Shown here piece after piece: positions 55,963-64,000 of a DNA stretch of 64,000 bases (its first letter is position 1; each line of letters starts with the position of its first letter). The stretch comes from Fictibacillus terranigra (GTDB taxonomy: Bacteria; Bacillota; Bacilli; Bacillales; Fictibacillaceae). The DNA lies in contig NZ_JAUHLN010000006.1 in assembly GCF_030412265.1 (NCBI RefSeq), positions 124,001 to 188,000 on the forward strand, in the 5' to 3' direction. The position numbers and the translations under genes were made by a program. The notes beneath the pieces were generated by a model, which saw nothing but the letters and a program-made list of their open reading frames with translations, searched no databases and had not been told where the DNA came from.

Positions 55963-56928
55963 CTAGATCGCCTTTTGGGCAGCCAGTGCATCACGCACCC
56001 ATCCATTGCTATCGTAGGACCGCCTTCTCAAATCCAAACGATCCTGTGAACGAGGGCCGTTTCCGGAAACGATCTGCTTAAATTCCTTCCAATCCACGTC
56101 CTCATACACCCACATCCTTGTTTCCTCGTCAAAATGTATCGTTTCATCCGGAATGGTGAGCCCGAGCGCCCAGATTCGCGGAATATATTTGGTGAAGAAC
56201 TCCTGGCGAAGATCCTCATTGGTTTTCGTCCGGATTTTATACATAATGTTTTTGTCTGCATTAGAGTTGCCGGTTTCCTTTGCAGATTTTGGTCCAAAGA
56301 ACATGATCAGTGATTTCCACCATCGGTTCAGGGAATCCTGCAGCAATGCACGCTGTTCAGGTGTGCCTTCAGCAAGAGCGAGAATAATGCTCTCTCCGTG
56401 CTGTGCATGGAAAACTTCCTCAGCGCAGATGCGTTTTAATGCTCTGGCGTATGGGCCGTAGGATGAGTCAAGCATCATGCTTTGTGAAATGATGGCAGCC
56501 CCATCCACGAGCCAAGCGATCATTCCTGCATCCCCCCACGTCGGAGCTTCCATGTGAAAAACATTATGGAATTTCAGCCGGCCGGAGAACAGGTCCTGCA
56601 TGATGTCTTCTCTTGTTTTCCCGAGCGGGGCCATCAGGTCTTCTGCTACACGAAGCAGCAGCTGTCCGTGCCCCATCTCATCCTGAACTTTTGCCATAAT
56701 GGCCAATTTACGGTGAAGTGACGGTGCTTTTGGCACCCACTCCTTTTCCGGAAGCGCTCCCATTATTTCCGAAATGCCGTGCATGGAAATGAGTCTGATC
56801 AAACTTGTTCTATAATCATCCGGCATCCAATCATCGGCTTCAATCTTTTCGCCGCGGTTGATCCGATCCATAAAGTGCTGGTGCTTTTCATCGTTCGTTA
56901 ACTGTTCAAAGCTAAGACCTGCCTGCAC
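55963..56928 (-). CDS. paaA: Phenylacetyl-CoA epoxidase catalytic subunit PaaA
   Basis: 321 residues, di-iron carboxylate fold. Iron ligands E54, E84-MG-H87 and E171-VF-H174 regions are intact (VQDEMGHGQ, AEEVFHAQH). With O2 it forms the ring-1,2-epoxide of phenylacetyl-CoA. GTG start behind GAGGGG. First gene of paaABCD with its own promoter in the 70 bases after paaK. The reductase gene paaE is not in the window. Confidence 0.96.
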   Translation of the reverse strand: MQAGLSFEQLTNDEKHQHFMDRINRGEKIEADDWMPDDYRTSLIRLISMHGISEIMGALPEKEWVPKAPSLHRKLAIMAKVQDEMGHGQLLLRVAEDLMAPLGKTREDIMQDLFSGRLKFHNVFHMEAPTWGDAGMIAWLVDGAAIISQSMMLDSSYGPYARALKRICAEEVFHAQHGESIILALAEGTPEQRALLQDSLNRWWKSLIMFFGPKSAKETGNSNADKNIMYKIRTKTNEDLRQEFFTKYIPRIWALGLTIPDETIHFDEETRMWVYEDVDWKEFKQIVSGNGPRSQDRLDLRRRSYDSNGWVRDALAAQKAI

Positions 56929-56947
56929 AATTAGCCCCTCCTCATTA

Positions 56948-56967
56948 TATTACGTTTATTTACCGTT
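56948..56967 (-). promoter_or_regulatory. Putative Phe/phenylacetate operator at paaA
   Basis: AACG-N7-AACGT-AATA on the minus strand, starting directly after the -10 box TATAAT, so a bound protein would block the start point. Shares 15 of 20 bases with each of the copies at paaK and pdh. Confidence 0.6.
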
Positions 56968-56996
56968 ATTATAAATTATCGTCATATAAATAACAA
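56968..56996 (-). promoter_or_regulatory. Promoter of paaABCD
   Basis: TTGTTA, 17 bases, TATAAT on the minus strand, between the paaK stop and the paaA start. Confidence 0.7.
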
Positions 56997-57000
56997 CCAG

Positions 57001-58329
57001 CTAAACACCTAATTGAGCGGTTTTATGTCTGATCACACGAACCGCCTTCCCTTCAGACCTTGGAATGGAGCCTGGCGGAAGCAGATGGATCTCGAGATTT
57101 ACAAGACAGCTGCTTTTAACCGCGTGTTTAACCCGTTCTTTGAGCAGTTCCAATTCCTCATGGTCAAGATTTTGTTCCATGCGTGTGAAACAATCCTCAG
57201 TGATTTCAACGTACAGGTGAACATTTTCTTTCAGCCCCTCGGAATGTACATGAAGCTGATAATGAGGTACAAGATCCGCTGCTTTCAGAAGACAATTTTC
57301 AATTTCAGAAGGGAAAACATTCACTCCGCGGATAATGAGCATATCATCAATCCGGCCTTTAACCCGAGACATCCGGACGGATGTACGCCCACATGCGCAT
57401 TTCTCTGTTTGAAGAGAAGCAATATCACCGGTTCGATATCTAATGACCGGAAAAGCTTCCTTCGTTAAACTTGTAAACACCAGTTCTCCCGTTTCTCCTT
57501 CAGCAACCGGTTCAAGGGTTTCAGGATCGATCACCTCCACAAGAAAATGGTCATCCATAATGTGCAGTCCATCCTGTGCTTCATGGCACTCCATAGCTAC
57601 ACCTGGCCCCATTACTTCACTTAGCCCATAGATGTCCATCGCTTTGATATTCAGCTTATCCTCTAGCGCCGCACGCATTTCCTCTGACCATGGCTCAGCT
57701 CCAAAGATGCCGTATTTTAATGAAGTCGATCGGGGATCTTTCCCCATTTTCTCCATTCTTTCTGCGATGGTGAGAATATAGGACGGAGTACCGCATATCA
57801 CTTCCGGCTCAAAATCTTCAATGAGTAAGATTTGGCGTTCTGTGTTGCCGCCGGAAACCGGCACCGTCACCATCCCAAGCCGTTCAGAACCGAAATGAAG
57901 GCCAAGCCCTCCGGTAAACAGTCCGTATCCGTAGGCGTTATGAAGAAATTTGCCCGGCTCTCCTCCTCCGATCGCGATACACCTTGCCACCATTTCGCTC
58001 CAGTTTTCAATATCCTTAGCGGTATAACCAACAACAGTAGGCTTGCCGCTCGTCCCCGAAGAAGCGTGAACGCGCGTAAGCTCTTTTGTCTCCACAGCAA
58101 AAAGGCCAAAGGGGTAATGATCCCTAAGATCCTTTTTTACGGTGAACGGCAATTTTTTTATGTCCTCCAGTGAATGAATCTCCTCGGGTGATATCCCTTT
58201 CTCTGCAAATGTTTTTCGGTAAAAAGGAACCCTTTCATATACCTTTTCAATCGTTTTCTTTAGTCCTGATAATTGAAGTTCCTGCTTTTCCTCTCGTTCC
58301 ATGCATTCCATTTCCCGATTAAAAATCAA
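57001..58329 (-). CDS. paaK: Phenylacetate-CoA ligase
   Basis: 442 residues, AMP-forming ligase. ATP-binding loop HASSGTSGKPTVVGYT (about 90-103), GAEPWS, YGLSEVMGPGV, YRTGDI and RGVNVFPSEIE are all present. Activates phenylacetate to phenylacetyl-CoA. TTG 58329 is preferred (GAGG 9 bases before); ATG 58335 sits only 3 bases from the site. It is upstream of paaABCD but separated by a promoter. Confidence 0.94.
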   Translation of the reverse strand: MIFNREMECMEREEKQELQLSGLKKTIEKVYERVPFYRKTFAEKGISPEEIHSLEDIKKLPFTVKKDLRDHYPFGLFAVETKELTRVHASSGTSGKPTVVGYTAKDIENWSEMVARCIAIGGGEPGKFLHNAYGYGLFTGGLGLHFGSERLGMVTVPVSGGNTERQILLIEDFEPEVICGTPSYILTIAERMEKMGKDPRSTSLKYGIFGAEPWSEEMRAALEDKLNIKAMDIYGLSEVMGPGVAMECHEAQDGLHIMDDHFLVEVIDPETLEPVAEGETGELVFTSLTKEAFPVIRYRTGDIASLQTEKCACGRTSVRMSRVKGRIDDMLIIRGVNVFPSEIENCLLKAADLVPHYQLHVHSEGLKENVHLYVEITEDCFTRMEQNLDHEELELLKERVKHAVKSSCLVNLEIHLLPPGSIPRSEGKAVRVIRHKTAQLGV

Positions 58330-58352
58330 CTTCATTCACCTCTTTTTTAGTA

Positions 58353-58366
58353 TGAAAGCCCTTTCA
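58353..58366 (-). promoter_or_regulatory. Near-cre palindrome before paaK
   Basis: TGAAAG-CC-CTTTCA differs from the cre consensus in one central base. It lies between the operator motif and the paaK ribosome site. Confidence 0.4.
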
Positions 58367-58381
58367 TTTTCAGCCGTTCAG

Positions 58382-58401
58382 TATGACGTTTTATTTTCGT
58401 T
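58382..58401 (-). promoter_or_regulatory. Putative Phe/phenylacetate operator at paaK
   Basis: AACG-N7-AACGT-CATA on the minus strand, in the paaK leader about 25-45 bases downstream of the expected start point. Confidence 0.5.
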
Positions 58402-58430
58402 TAAATTATATATGTAATACTATTTACTAA

Positions 58431-58459
58431 ATCTTATCGTTTTACAACTTTTCTGTCAA
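58431..58459 (-). promoter_or_regulatory. Promoter of paaK
   Basis: TTGACA, 17 bases, TAAGAT on the minus strand. A closer TATAAT exists near 58405-58412 but lacks a good -35 box. Confidence 0.6.
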
Positions 58460-58472
58460 ATGGAGCATGGGC

Positions 58473-58511
58473 AAAAAAAAGACAGCTGTGGCTTATGCCA
58501 AAGCTGTCTTT
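58473..58511 (-). terminator. Terminator after lplJ
   Basis: AAAGACAGCT / AGCTGTCTTT with an inner GGC/GCC pairing, followed by a T-run on the minus strand. It insulates paaK from the upstream gene. Confidence 0.85.
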
Positions 58512-58535
58512 AAGCTGACTCGCACAGCAATTTAT

Positions 58536-59525
58536 TCAATAGAGCAAGTCCAAAAATTCTTCTCTCGTTACATTTCCGAAATAATGACGCATGTCTGCGT
58601 CCTCCAGCGCTTTTTCGAGCTCTCCTCTGTCATAGCGGGTCCCTATGAGCCGTTGTTCAATGTCACTTACATCGCCTACCCCAAAGAAATCACCGTAAAT
58701 TTTACATTCGCGAATGATGCCTTTTTCGATCTGAAGCTTTACATCCACTGATCCTCCAGCAAAACGGTTGGACAGCTCCACATTGGATTTTGGAGAGTTG
58801 CCATAGTTCCAATCCCAATTGCGGTACCTTTCTTCAGATATCTTATTGATTTGTTCCCAGTCTGCCTCGGTCAGTTCATAGCGCGGGATTTCCTCAAATT
58901 CTTCGAACAAATAGGAAAGAAGGATCTGCTTGAATTCCTCCATCGTCATCTCTTTATTCATATGCTCTTTAATGTTGGTAACCCGGCTGCGAATCGATTT
59001 GATGCCTTTTGATTGAATCTTGTCCAATTTTACATTAAGTGCAGACACAACATTTTCAATTTCAGAATCAAACATCAGTGTACCATGGCTAAACATTCTG
59101 CCTCTGGTCGTAAACATCGCATTTCCTGAAATCTTCTTCCCATCGACGAGAATATCGTTCCTTCCGCTAAGCTCCGCATGGACACCAAGCTTGTTGAGCG
59201 CCTTGATGACAGGGTCCGTAAACCTTTTAAAATCATGAAAAGAATTGCCGTCATCTTTCGTAATAAAACTGAAGTTCAAGTTGCCGGTATCATGATATAC
59301 CGCTCCCCCACCGGAAAGACGGCGGACGACATGGATGCCGTGCTCACGCACATAATCGGCATTGATCTCTTCTACTGTGTTCTGGTTCTTCCCAATGATG
59401 ATGGAAGGCTCATTAATATAAAATAAAAGATACGTTTCGTTAATATCCAGGTTTTTTAAAGCGTATTCCTCAATGGCAAGGTTTATCCTTGGATCCGTAA
59501 TATTACGGTTATCAATAAACAGCAT
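58536..59525 (-). CDS. lplJ: Lipoate-protein ligase
   Basis: 329 residues, catalytic domain with RRLSGGGAVYHDTGNLNFSF (69-88), GRNDILVDGKKISGNA (active-site Lys) and a C-terminal accessory domain. It attaches free lipoate to E2 and GcvH lipoyl domains, including the E2 of this window. Same yhfI-lplJ pairing as in B. subtilis. Confidence 0.94.
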   Translation of the reverse strand: MLFIDNRNITDPRINLAIEEYALKNLDINETYLLFYINEPSIIIGKNQNTVEEINADYVREHGIHVVRRLSGGGAVYHDTGNLNFSFITKDDGNSFHDFKRFTDPVIKALNKLGVHAELSGRNDILVDGKKISGNAMFTTRGRMFSHGTLMFDSEIENVVSALNVKLDKIQSKGIKSIRSRVTNIKEHMNKEMTMEEFKQILLSYLFEEFEEIPRYELTEADWEQINKISEERYRNWDWNYGNSPKSNVELSNRFAGGSVDVKLQIEKGIIRECKIYGDFFGVGDVSDIEQRLIGTRYDRGELEKALEDADMRHYFGNVTREEFLDLLY

Positions 59526-59642
59526 CGCTTATTCTCCTTCACTGCTCTGTTAGAAATAATTTCTCCTTTTTCGTTATACAACTCTTTTAGAAGAATAGCA
59601 AGCTGCCAGTCTTCTCAACACATAACAAATAATGGAAAATAG

Positions 59643-60377
59643 TTACTCTCCCCACGTCCATCCGGTACGCGCGGTTTCCACTTTACCCGAGTACCTTTCT
59701 GCCGCTTGCCCGATGAGCTGTCTATGCTCGCCGAAATGCGGCAGATGTGTGAGCAGGAGATGAGGAATTTCCGCTTGGGCTGCAATGTTTGCCGCATCAT
59801 GAGAGTTCATATGCCCCGGTCCGCTTCCATCCTGATCGCTGTAAAAATTGCATTCTGAAATGAGCAGATCTGCATCTTTACTGAAGTGAACAAAGTCAGA
59901 AAGATAAGCAGAATCTGCTGTATAGACGAAGGTTTTGCTTCCATCTGTGATTCTCATCGCATAACATGGCGCAGGGTGCTTTGTCGCCATAAAGGAGATG
60001 TGAAACGGACCAATCTGCAGCAGCTGTTCCGGAAAATAGGCTTTACCCGACGTTGCGGAGCGATAGGTTAAACTCTGAAACCCTTTTTGGTCCTCTGTGT
60101 GACCATAAACGGGCAGTGTTGACACACCCTTTTGTAAAAAGGACTGAACGAGACGGCCATACTGCAGAACACCGATATCGGCCACATGATCATGGTGATA
60201 GTGAGACAGGATTACAGCATCCAATTCCTCAACCCCTATATAATTCTGCAAGCCGGACAAAACACCGCTCCCGCAGTCGATCAGCAGATTAAAACCCCCA
60301 TGCTGGAGAAGATAACCCGAAGTGGCTTCTCCCTTTCCCGGATAACCGCCCCAAAACCCAATTACCGTTAGCTTCAC
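59643..60377 (-). CDS. yhfI: MBL-fold metallo-hydrolase YhfI
   Basis: 244 residues, the same length as I recall for B. subtilis YhfI. Metal motif SHYHHDH (H59, H61, D63, H64), later HPAPCYAMRI and TADSAY, SECNF and THLPH. Probably an RNase Z/phosphodiesterase-like hydrolase of unknown substrate. GTG 60377 (protein begins MKLTVIGFWGG) is 10 bases after AAGGA; GTG 60386 abuts that site. Confidence 0.88.
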   Translation of the reverse strand: MKLTVIGFWGGYPGKGEATSGYLLQHGGFNLLIDCGSGVLSGLQNYIGVEELDAVILSHYHHDHVADIGVLQYGRLVQSFLQKGVSTLPVYGHTEDQKGFQSLTYRSATSGKAYFPEQLLQIGPFHISFMATKHPAPCYAMRITDGSKTFVYTADSAYLSDFVHFSKDADLLISECNFYSDQDGSGPGHMNSHDAANIAAQAEIPHLLLTHLPHFGEHRQLIGQAAERYSGKVETARTGWTWGE

Positions 60378-60420
60378 TTGATTCACTTCCTTGTCTGTTT
60401 TGTTCTAGTATAACCTTAAA

Positions 60421-60472
60421 AGGTGCCAGGCACCGCTTTTTGACATCTGTCAAAAACGGGTGCCTGGCACCT
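60421..60472. repeat. 52-bp palindromic element with GGTGCCTGGCACC arms
   Basis: Two arms, AGGTGCCAGGCACC and GGTGCCTGGCACCT, pair perfectly; after two mismatches TTTTTGACA pairs with TGTCAAAAA around a 2-base loop. Each arm is itself palindromic. GGTGCCTGGCACC-type elements are scattered in many Bacillus genomes. No T-run after it. Confidence 0.75.
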
Positions 60473-60492
60473 AAAAACGAAAAGCTTATCTA

Positions 60493-61320
60493 CTATTCTT
60501 TTACGGCTCCGGATGTAAGACCCGAAACAATCCTTCGCTGGAACAGCAGAACCATGATCACGAGCGGAATCGTCACAATAACCGTTGCTGCTGTGATGTC
60601 GCCCCAAGGCACGGTGAACTGTCCTTCAAACATCGCAATACCGACCGGAACGGTTTTCAATTTATCATCGGTGTTAATCGTTAAAGCGAACAGGAATTCA
60701 TTCCATGCCGCAATAAATACGAGAATTGCTGTCGTAAAGATTCCTGGCACAGCCAGCGGCAGGATGACTTTCCAATACGTCTGCATCAAGCTTGCTCCGT
60801 CCATCTTTGCTGCTTCTTCCAGATCAAACGGGATCTTGCGGAAGAATGTGACCAGAATCCAGATGGACAGCGGAAGCGTAACCGTTGTGTAAGGAATGAT
60901 CAGTCCCAAGTAGCTGTTGGTCAACCCGATATTTTTCAATAGAATATAGATCGGTGAGATGGTAGCGATCTGCGGGAACATGGATACCGAAAGCACCAGC
61001 CCGAGAATTACCGTTTTCCCTTTAAACTGCAGCCGTGCGATGGCATAGGCAGTAAATGACGCGATTAAAACGGTATATAAGGTTGTAATACCCGAAACAA
61101 CGAAGCTGTTCCATAAGTATTTAAGAAACGGATAGTTAGTGAATACCGATACATAGTTTTCAAATGTGGGATGGCTTGTAAATGGTGTAAACGCCTTATC
61201 CCCAAACAGCTCTGTAATCGGCTTGATCGAACTTACGAGCATCCATAAAAACGGGAACATTACGGCAAATACAAAGATGGCAAGAAAGATATAAAACAAC
61301 GGTCCTGCTTTTTTATTCAC
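60493..61320 (-). CDS. Carbohydrate ABC importer permease, MalG type
   Basis: 275 residues, six helices. EAA loop LEEAAKMDGASLMQTYWKVILPLAVPGI binds the shared ATPase (MsmX type), which is not encoded here. GTG start behind AAGGAG. Confidence 0.92.
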   Translation of the reverse strand: MNKKAGPLFYIFLAIFVFAVMFPFLWMLVSSIKPITELFGDKAFTPFTSHPTFENYVSVFTNYPFLKYLWNSFVVSGITTLYTVLIASFTAYAIARLQFKGKTVILGLVLSVSMFPQIATISPIYILLKNIGLTNSYLGLIIPYTTVTLPLSIWILVTFFRKIPFDLEEAAKMDGASLMQTYWKVILPLAVPGIFTTAILVFIAAWNEFLFALTINTDDKLKTVPVGIAMFEGQFTVPWGDITAATVIVTIPLVIMVLLFQRRIVSGLTSGAVKE

Positions 61321-61350
61321 GAATTCTCACTCCTTTTTACAGTAACTGTC

Positions 61351-62697
61351 CTACTTGTCGTTTAACAGGTCACGGCCAAGAAACTTGATGAAAATCATGG
61401 AAATGACGGCAACACAGACAAAGACGATGACTGAGAGTGCTGAACCATCCCCAAAATTGGTCTGTTCGAACATCCTTTTGTACGCCAGAATTGATATCGT
61501 TTCTGTTGAGTTGGCAGGCCCTCCCCCTGTCAATACATAGACGAGGTCAAATACCCGGAAAGCATCAAGTGTACGGAACAGCAGCGCTACCAGAATACTG
61601 GATTTTAACAAAGGCAGTGTAATGGTCGTGAACTGTTTCCATTTGGTCGCTCCGTCGATCGAGGCGGCCTCATAGAGTGAAGACGAAATCGTCTGCAGGC
61701 CTGCTAGAAGCAATAAAGCCATATAAGGAGTCGTTTTCCAGACATCTGTAAAAATAATAGAGAACATGGCTCCAATATTGCTTGTCAGCAGATCGGTCGC
61801 ATTGTCAACGAGGCCCACTTTTTCAAAAATCTTTGCAACAACCCCGTTCTGTCCATCGTAGAGGAACTGCCACATCTTCGCGGAAACGGCGGTTGGAATC
61901 GCCCATGGAATGAGGATCGTCGCCCTGACCAAGCCTCTTCCAAAGAAAGCTTTATTGATTAATAGAGCAATCGCAAGTCCAATTACCAGTTCGATAAATA
62001 CGGAGATGATGGTAAACGCGCTCGTGTTCCAGATCGCCATCCACATCCTCTTGTCCGTCAGATTGCTTTTGTAATGGTCCAATCCGATAAAGTTAGGCTT
62101 GATTACCGCTTCGTTCAGGGAAGAAGACAGTCCGAGAGCATCCTCTTCATTTTCAAGTCCCTTAAGCGCCTTAACTTTTGCGGAAACCTTATGAAGCGTC
62201 TCATCAAGCTTCATCGCATCGGCTTTATCAACCTTTACCGAGCTTAGTTCATCACTTACCGGCTCCATGTTGGTCAGTTTATCATCAACTTGATCATATT
62301 GTTTCTTAACGGCGGCATCACTCTGTATGCCAGCATCTACATCCTTCAGTTCCTTAACCAAACCGTTCAGCGTGTCTGCCGCCGAACCCGCGGCTTTCCC
62401 TGCCTCGTCTTCGAGTGTAGTGATCAGAAATGGGTAGCTGTTCAAATACTTCTCTAGATCAATATGATAGCTCAAGTTTACTTCCGATTTCGTTGGATTA
62501 TTTAGCCTGAGATCGAACATGCTGTAATAAAAAGATTGAAGTACAGGCCAGACTGCAATAAGGAGAATTAATATCAAGGATGGAGCAACAAGCATATAGC
62601 CCAATCTGCTTTCAGATGCTTTTCGTTTGTTGCCAGAAGAGGGCTTTACCGGTTTCGGCTGTTTTTTTGGATTTAGTTTAACTTCCACTTTTTCCAC
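61351..62697 (-). CDS. Carbohydrate ABC importer permease, MalF type with large insertion
   Basis: 448 residues, against roughly 290-310 for usual relatives. A basic N-terminus and helix 1 (33-55) are followed by an extra, Lys/Asp/Glu/Leu-rich helical segment (about 72-200) before the normal sequence resumes at PNFIGLDHYK and five more helices. EAA loop YEAASIDGATKWKQFTTITLPLL. The insertion lies outside the membrane, as the P2 domain of E. coli MalF does, and may touch the binding protein. Confidence 0.92.
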   Translation of the reverse strand: MEKVEVKLNPKKQPKPVKPSSGNKRKASESRLGYMLVAPSLILILLIAVWPVLQSFYYSMFDLRLNNPTKSEVNLSYHIDLEKYLNSYPFLITTLEDEAGKAAGSAADTLNGLVKELKDVDAGIQSDAAVKKQYDQVDDKLTNMEPVSDELSSVKVDKADAMKLDETLHKVSAKVKALKGLENEEDALGLSSSLNEAVIKPNFIGLDHYKSNLTDKRMWMAIWNTSAFTIISVFIELVIGLAIALLINKAFFGRGLVRATILIPWAIPTAVSAKMWQFLYDGQNGVVAKIFEKVGLVDNATDLLTSNIGAMFSIIFTDVWKTTPYMALLLLAGLQTISSSLYEAASIDGATKWKQFTTITLPLLKSSILVALLFRTLDAFRVFDLVYVLTGGGPANSTETISILAYKRMFEQTNFGDGSALSVIVFVCVAVISMIFIKFLGRDLLNDK

Positions 62698-62781
62698 TCC
62701 TTACATTACGAATGCCATCGATGGACTGGCGAAGCATACAGCCCATCCATCTCATTCTGGAATCGATACCATTAATAATTT

Positions 62782-62815
62782 TGCATAAGCCCCCATTTAA
62801 ATGAAGGCTTATGCA
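62782..62815 (-). other. Hairpin between binding-protein and permease genes
   Basis: TGCATAAGCC / GGCTTATGCA, 10-bp stem with a 14-base loop, no T-run after it. In this position such hairpins usually stabilise the upstream message or reduce read-through so the binding protein is made in excess. Confidence 0.65.
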
Positions 62816-62832
62816 TTTAATCGTTCAAGCTA

Positions 62833-64000
62833 TTACTTATCAAGCTTTGCAGAAATTTCTTTTTGCATGTTTTTCGCTGCTTGTTCTGGTGTGATCTCTT
62901 TAGCGATTGCTTTAGACACCTGGATTTGAATGATATCAGAGATCTCTGTGTAGTTCGGCGCTACAGGACGGGAAACCGCTGATTTAAGGGCGTTGACAAA
63001 TCCTTCTTCTTTAAAGTAAGGGTTTGCTTTTTGAACCTCTGGGTCTTCGAACAATTTGTTGATCGTTGGAGCATGTCCGCCGTTGATTGCATCAATCTTC
63101 TGTCCTTCTTCACCCGCCATGAATTTCAGGAACAACCAAGCTTCTTTCGGTACATCGGTGTTCTTGTTGATTCCCGCTTGCCATCCGCCAAGTGCAGCAG
63201 CAGGCCCTTTATCACCGGCTGGAAGTGGTGCCACGCCTACTTTACCTACGATTTTGGATTGTGATTTATCATTAGCAAGAGCAAATTGATACGGCCAGTT
63301 ACGGATGAAAGCAGATTGACCGTTAATGAATGCGGTATGTGATTCAGGCTCAGCAAATGTTGTTACGTTCTTCGGAACCACATCTGAAGAGGCAACCTCC
63401 ACGAGCTTCTTGATTCCTTTTACAGCTTCGGGAGAATCAACTACAACTTCTCCCTTTTCATTGATGATCTCTCCGCCATAAGAAGCGATAAATTCAACCG
63501 CATTACAGACAAGCCCTTCATATTGCTTCGCCTGCATCAAGTATCCGAACTTGGTGCCGCCTTTCCCTTTATCTGCTTTCGCCTGTTTTAAAAGATCATC
63601 CCACGTTTTAGGCGGTGATTTTACAAGGTCAGTACGATAGAAAAGCATACCGGCATCAATGAACTTTGGAAGCGCCCATTGTTTTCCTTTAAACTTCGAA
63701 GCGCTTAATGCACCTTCGTTATACTCGTCCAGTTTTACACCGTCTTTTTGGATGAAACGGTCCAGAGGCATAACGTAGCCCGCCTGTGCAAACTCTGCCG
63801 GCCATACAACATCCATATCGAAAACGTCGATCTCATCCGATTTCGCGTTGAATGCTGTTACATACGCATTATGCTGTTTTCCTGTGTCAGCAGGCATCTC
63901 ACGGAATTTAACATCGATGTTCGGATACTTCTTCTCGAACGCTGCTACCATCTTTTGTGTAGCATGTGTATCGTCTTTACCGCGGGCATAAATCAACTCG
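62833..64000 (-). CDS. Extracellular sugar-binding protein, N-terminus beyond window
   Basis: The last 389 residues of a family 1 solute-binding protein (MalE/LacE type): MVAAFEKKYPNIDVKFREMPADTGKQHNAYVTAFNAKSDEIDVFDMDVVWPAEFAQAGY, FINGQSAFIRNWPYQ, GGWQAGINKNTDVPKEAWLFLKFMAGEEGQ. The signal peptide and start lie beyond base 64000; the frame is open to the edge. First gene of the sugar importer operon. Confidence 0.92.
   Translation of the reverse strand, partial: ELIYARGKDDTHATQKMVAAFEKKYPNIDVKFREMPADTGKQHNAYVTAFNAKSDEIDVFDMDVVWPAEFAQAGYVMPLDRFIQKDGVKLDEYNEGALSASKFKGKQWALPKFIDAGMLFYRTDLVKSPPKTWDDLLKQAKADKGKGGTKFGYLMQAKQYEGLVCNAVEFIASYGGEIINEKGEVVVDSPEAVKGIKKLVEVASSDVVPKNVTTFAEPESHTAFINGQSAFIRNWPYQFALANDKSQSKIVGKVGVAPLPAGDKGPAAALGGWQAGINKNTDVPKEAWLFLKFMAGEEGQKIDAINGGHAPTINKLFEDPEVQKANPYFKEEGFVNALKSAVSRPVAPNYTEISDIIQIQVSKAIAKEITPEQAAKNMQKEISAKLDK

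Overview
The window looks like chromosomal DNA of an endospore-forming Bacillaceae (Bacillus in the broad sense; a Fictibacillus-like genus would fit but cannot be proven from the window). The reasons are the hutP-H-U-I-G operon with a HutP attenuator, a YtvI-type sporulation membrane protein, the YhfI-LplJ pair, MotAB behind a sigma-D promoter, GlpQ behind Pho boxes, AGGAGG ribosome sites and A/T-rich sigma-A promoters. I see no rRNA, tRNA, CRISPR array, insertion sequence or phage block.

Layout. 1-900: end of a gene leaving the window, a strong hairpin and three degenerate ~85-110 bp repeats. 0.9-8.8 kb: a zinc-type ArsR repressor, a GDSL esterase in operon with an ABC exporter, TerC, YihY, YtvI and an acyltransferase. 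8.8-14.9 kb: histidine utilisation (hutPHUIG). 15-24 kb: an APC amino-acid permease, KtrA with a remnant c-di-AMP riboswitch-like leader, UppP, cardiolipin synthase, small regulators, and an MFS exporter that has been deleted down to a pseudogene beside its intact regulator. 24-36.8 kb: CAP-domain protein, sensor kinase, thiol-disulfide oxidoreductase, motAB, M48 protease, a YtrA-type repressor that has lost its ABC transporter, secreted GlpQ, HAD phosphatases, and AzlCD with a cupin regulator.

36.8-58.4 kb is the most interesting part and reads as one catabolic island for phenylalanine. An operon (about 43.3 to 36.8 kb, minus strand) encodes a hot-dog thioesterase, an amino-acid dehydrogenase carrying the phenylalanine-dehydrogenase specificity residues, and a complete 2-oxoacid dehydrogenase complex (E1 alpha, E1 beta, E2, E3). 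Next come an ABC importer of the aromatic amino-acid type, a nitronate monooxygenase-like protein, a PaaY-like hexapeptide protein and the PaaX repressor. Then follow the phenylacetyl-CoA pathway genes (paaA-B-C-D, paaF, paaG, paaH, paaJ, a third enoyl-CoA hydratase, an EthD protein) and phenylacetate-CoA ligase paaK. The simplest reading is L-Phe -> phenylpyruvate -> phenylacetyl-CoA by oxidative decarboxylation -> epoxide, ring opening and beta-oxidation. A shared motif, AACG-N7-AACGTNATA, sits at or near the promoters of the dehydrogenase operon, paaA and paaK, and a cre site lies just upstream of the dehydrogenase gene, so the parts appear to be co-regulated. No PaaE reductase or PaaZ aldehyde dehydrogenase is present in the window.

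58.4-64 kb: lipoate-protein ligase (able to lipoylate E2 proteins such as the one above), YhfI metallo-hydrolase, a palindromic repeat, and a sugar ABC importer whose MalF-like subunit has an unusual large insertion; its binding-protein gene runs off the right end.
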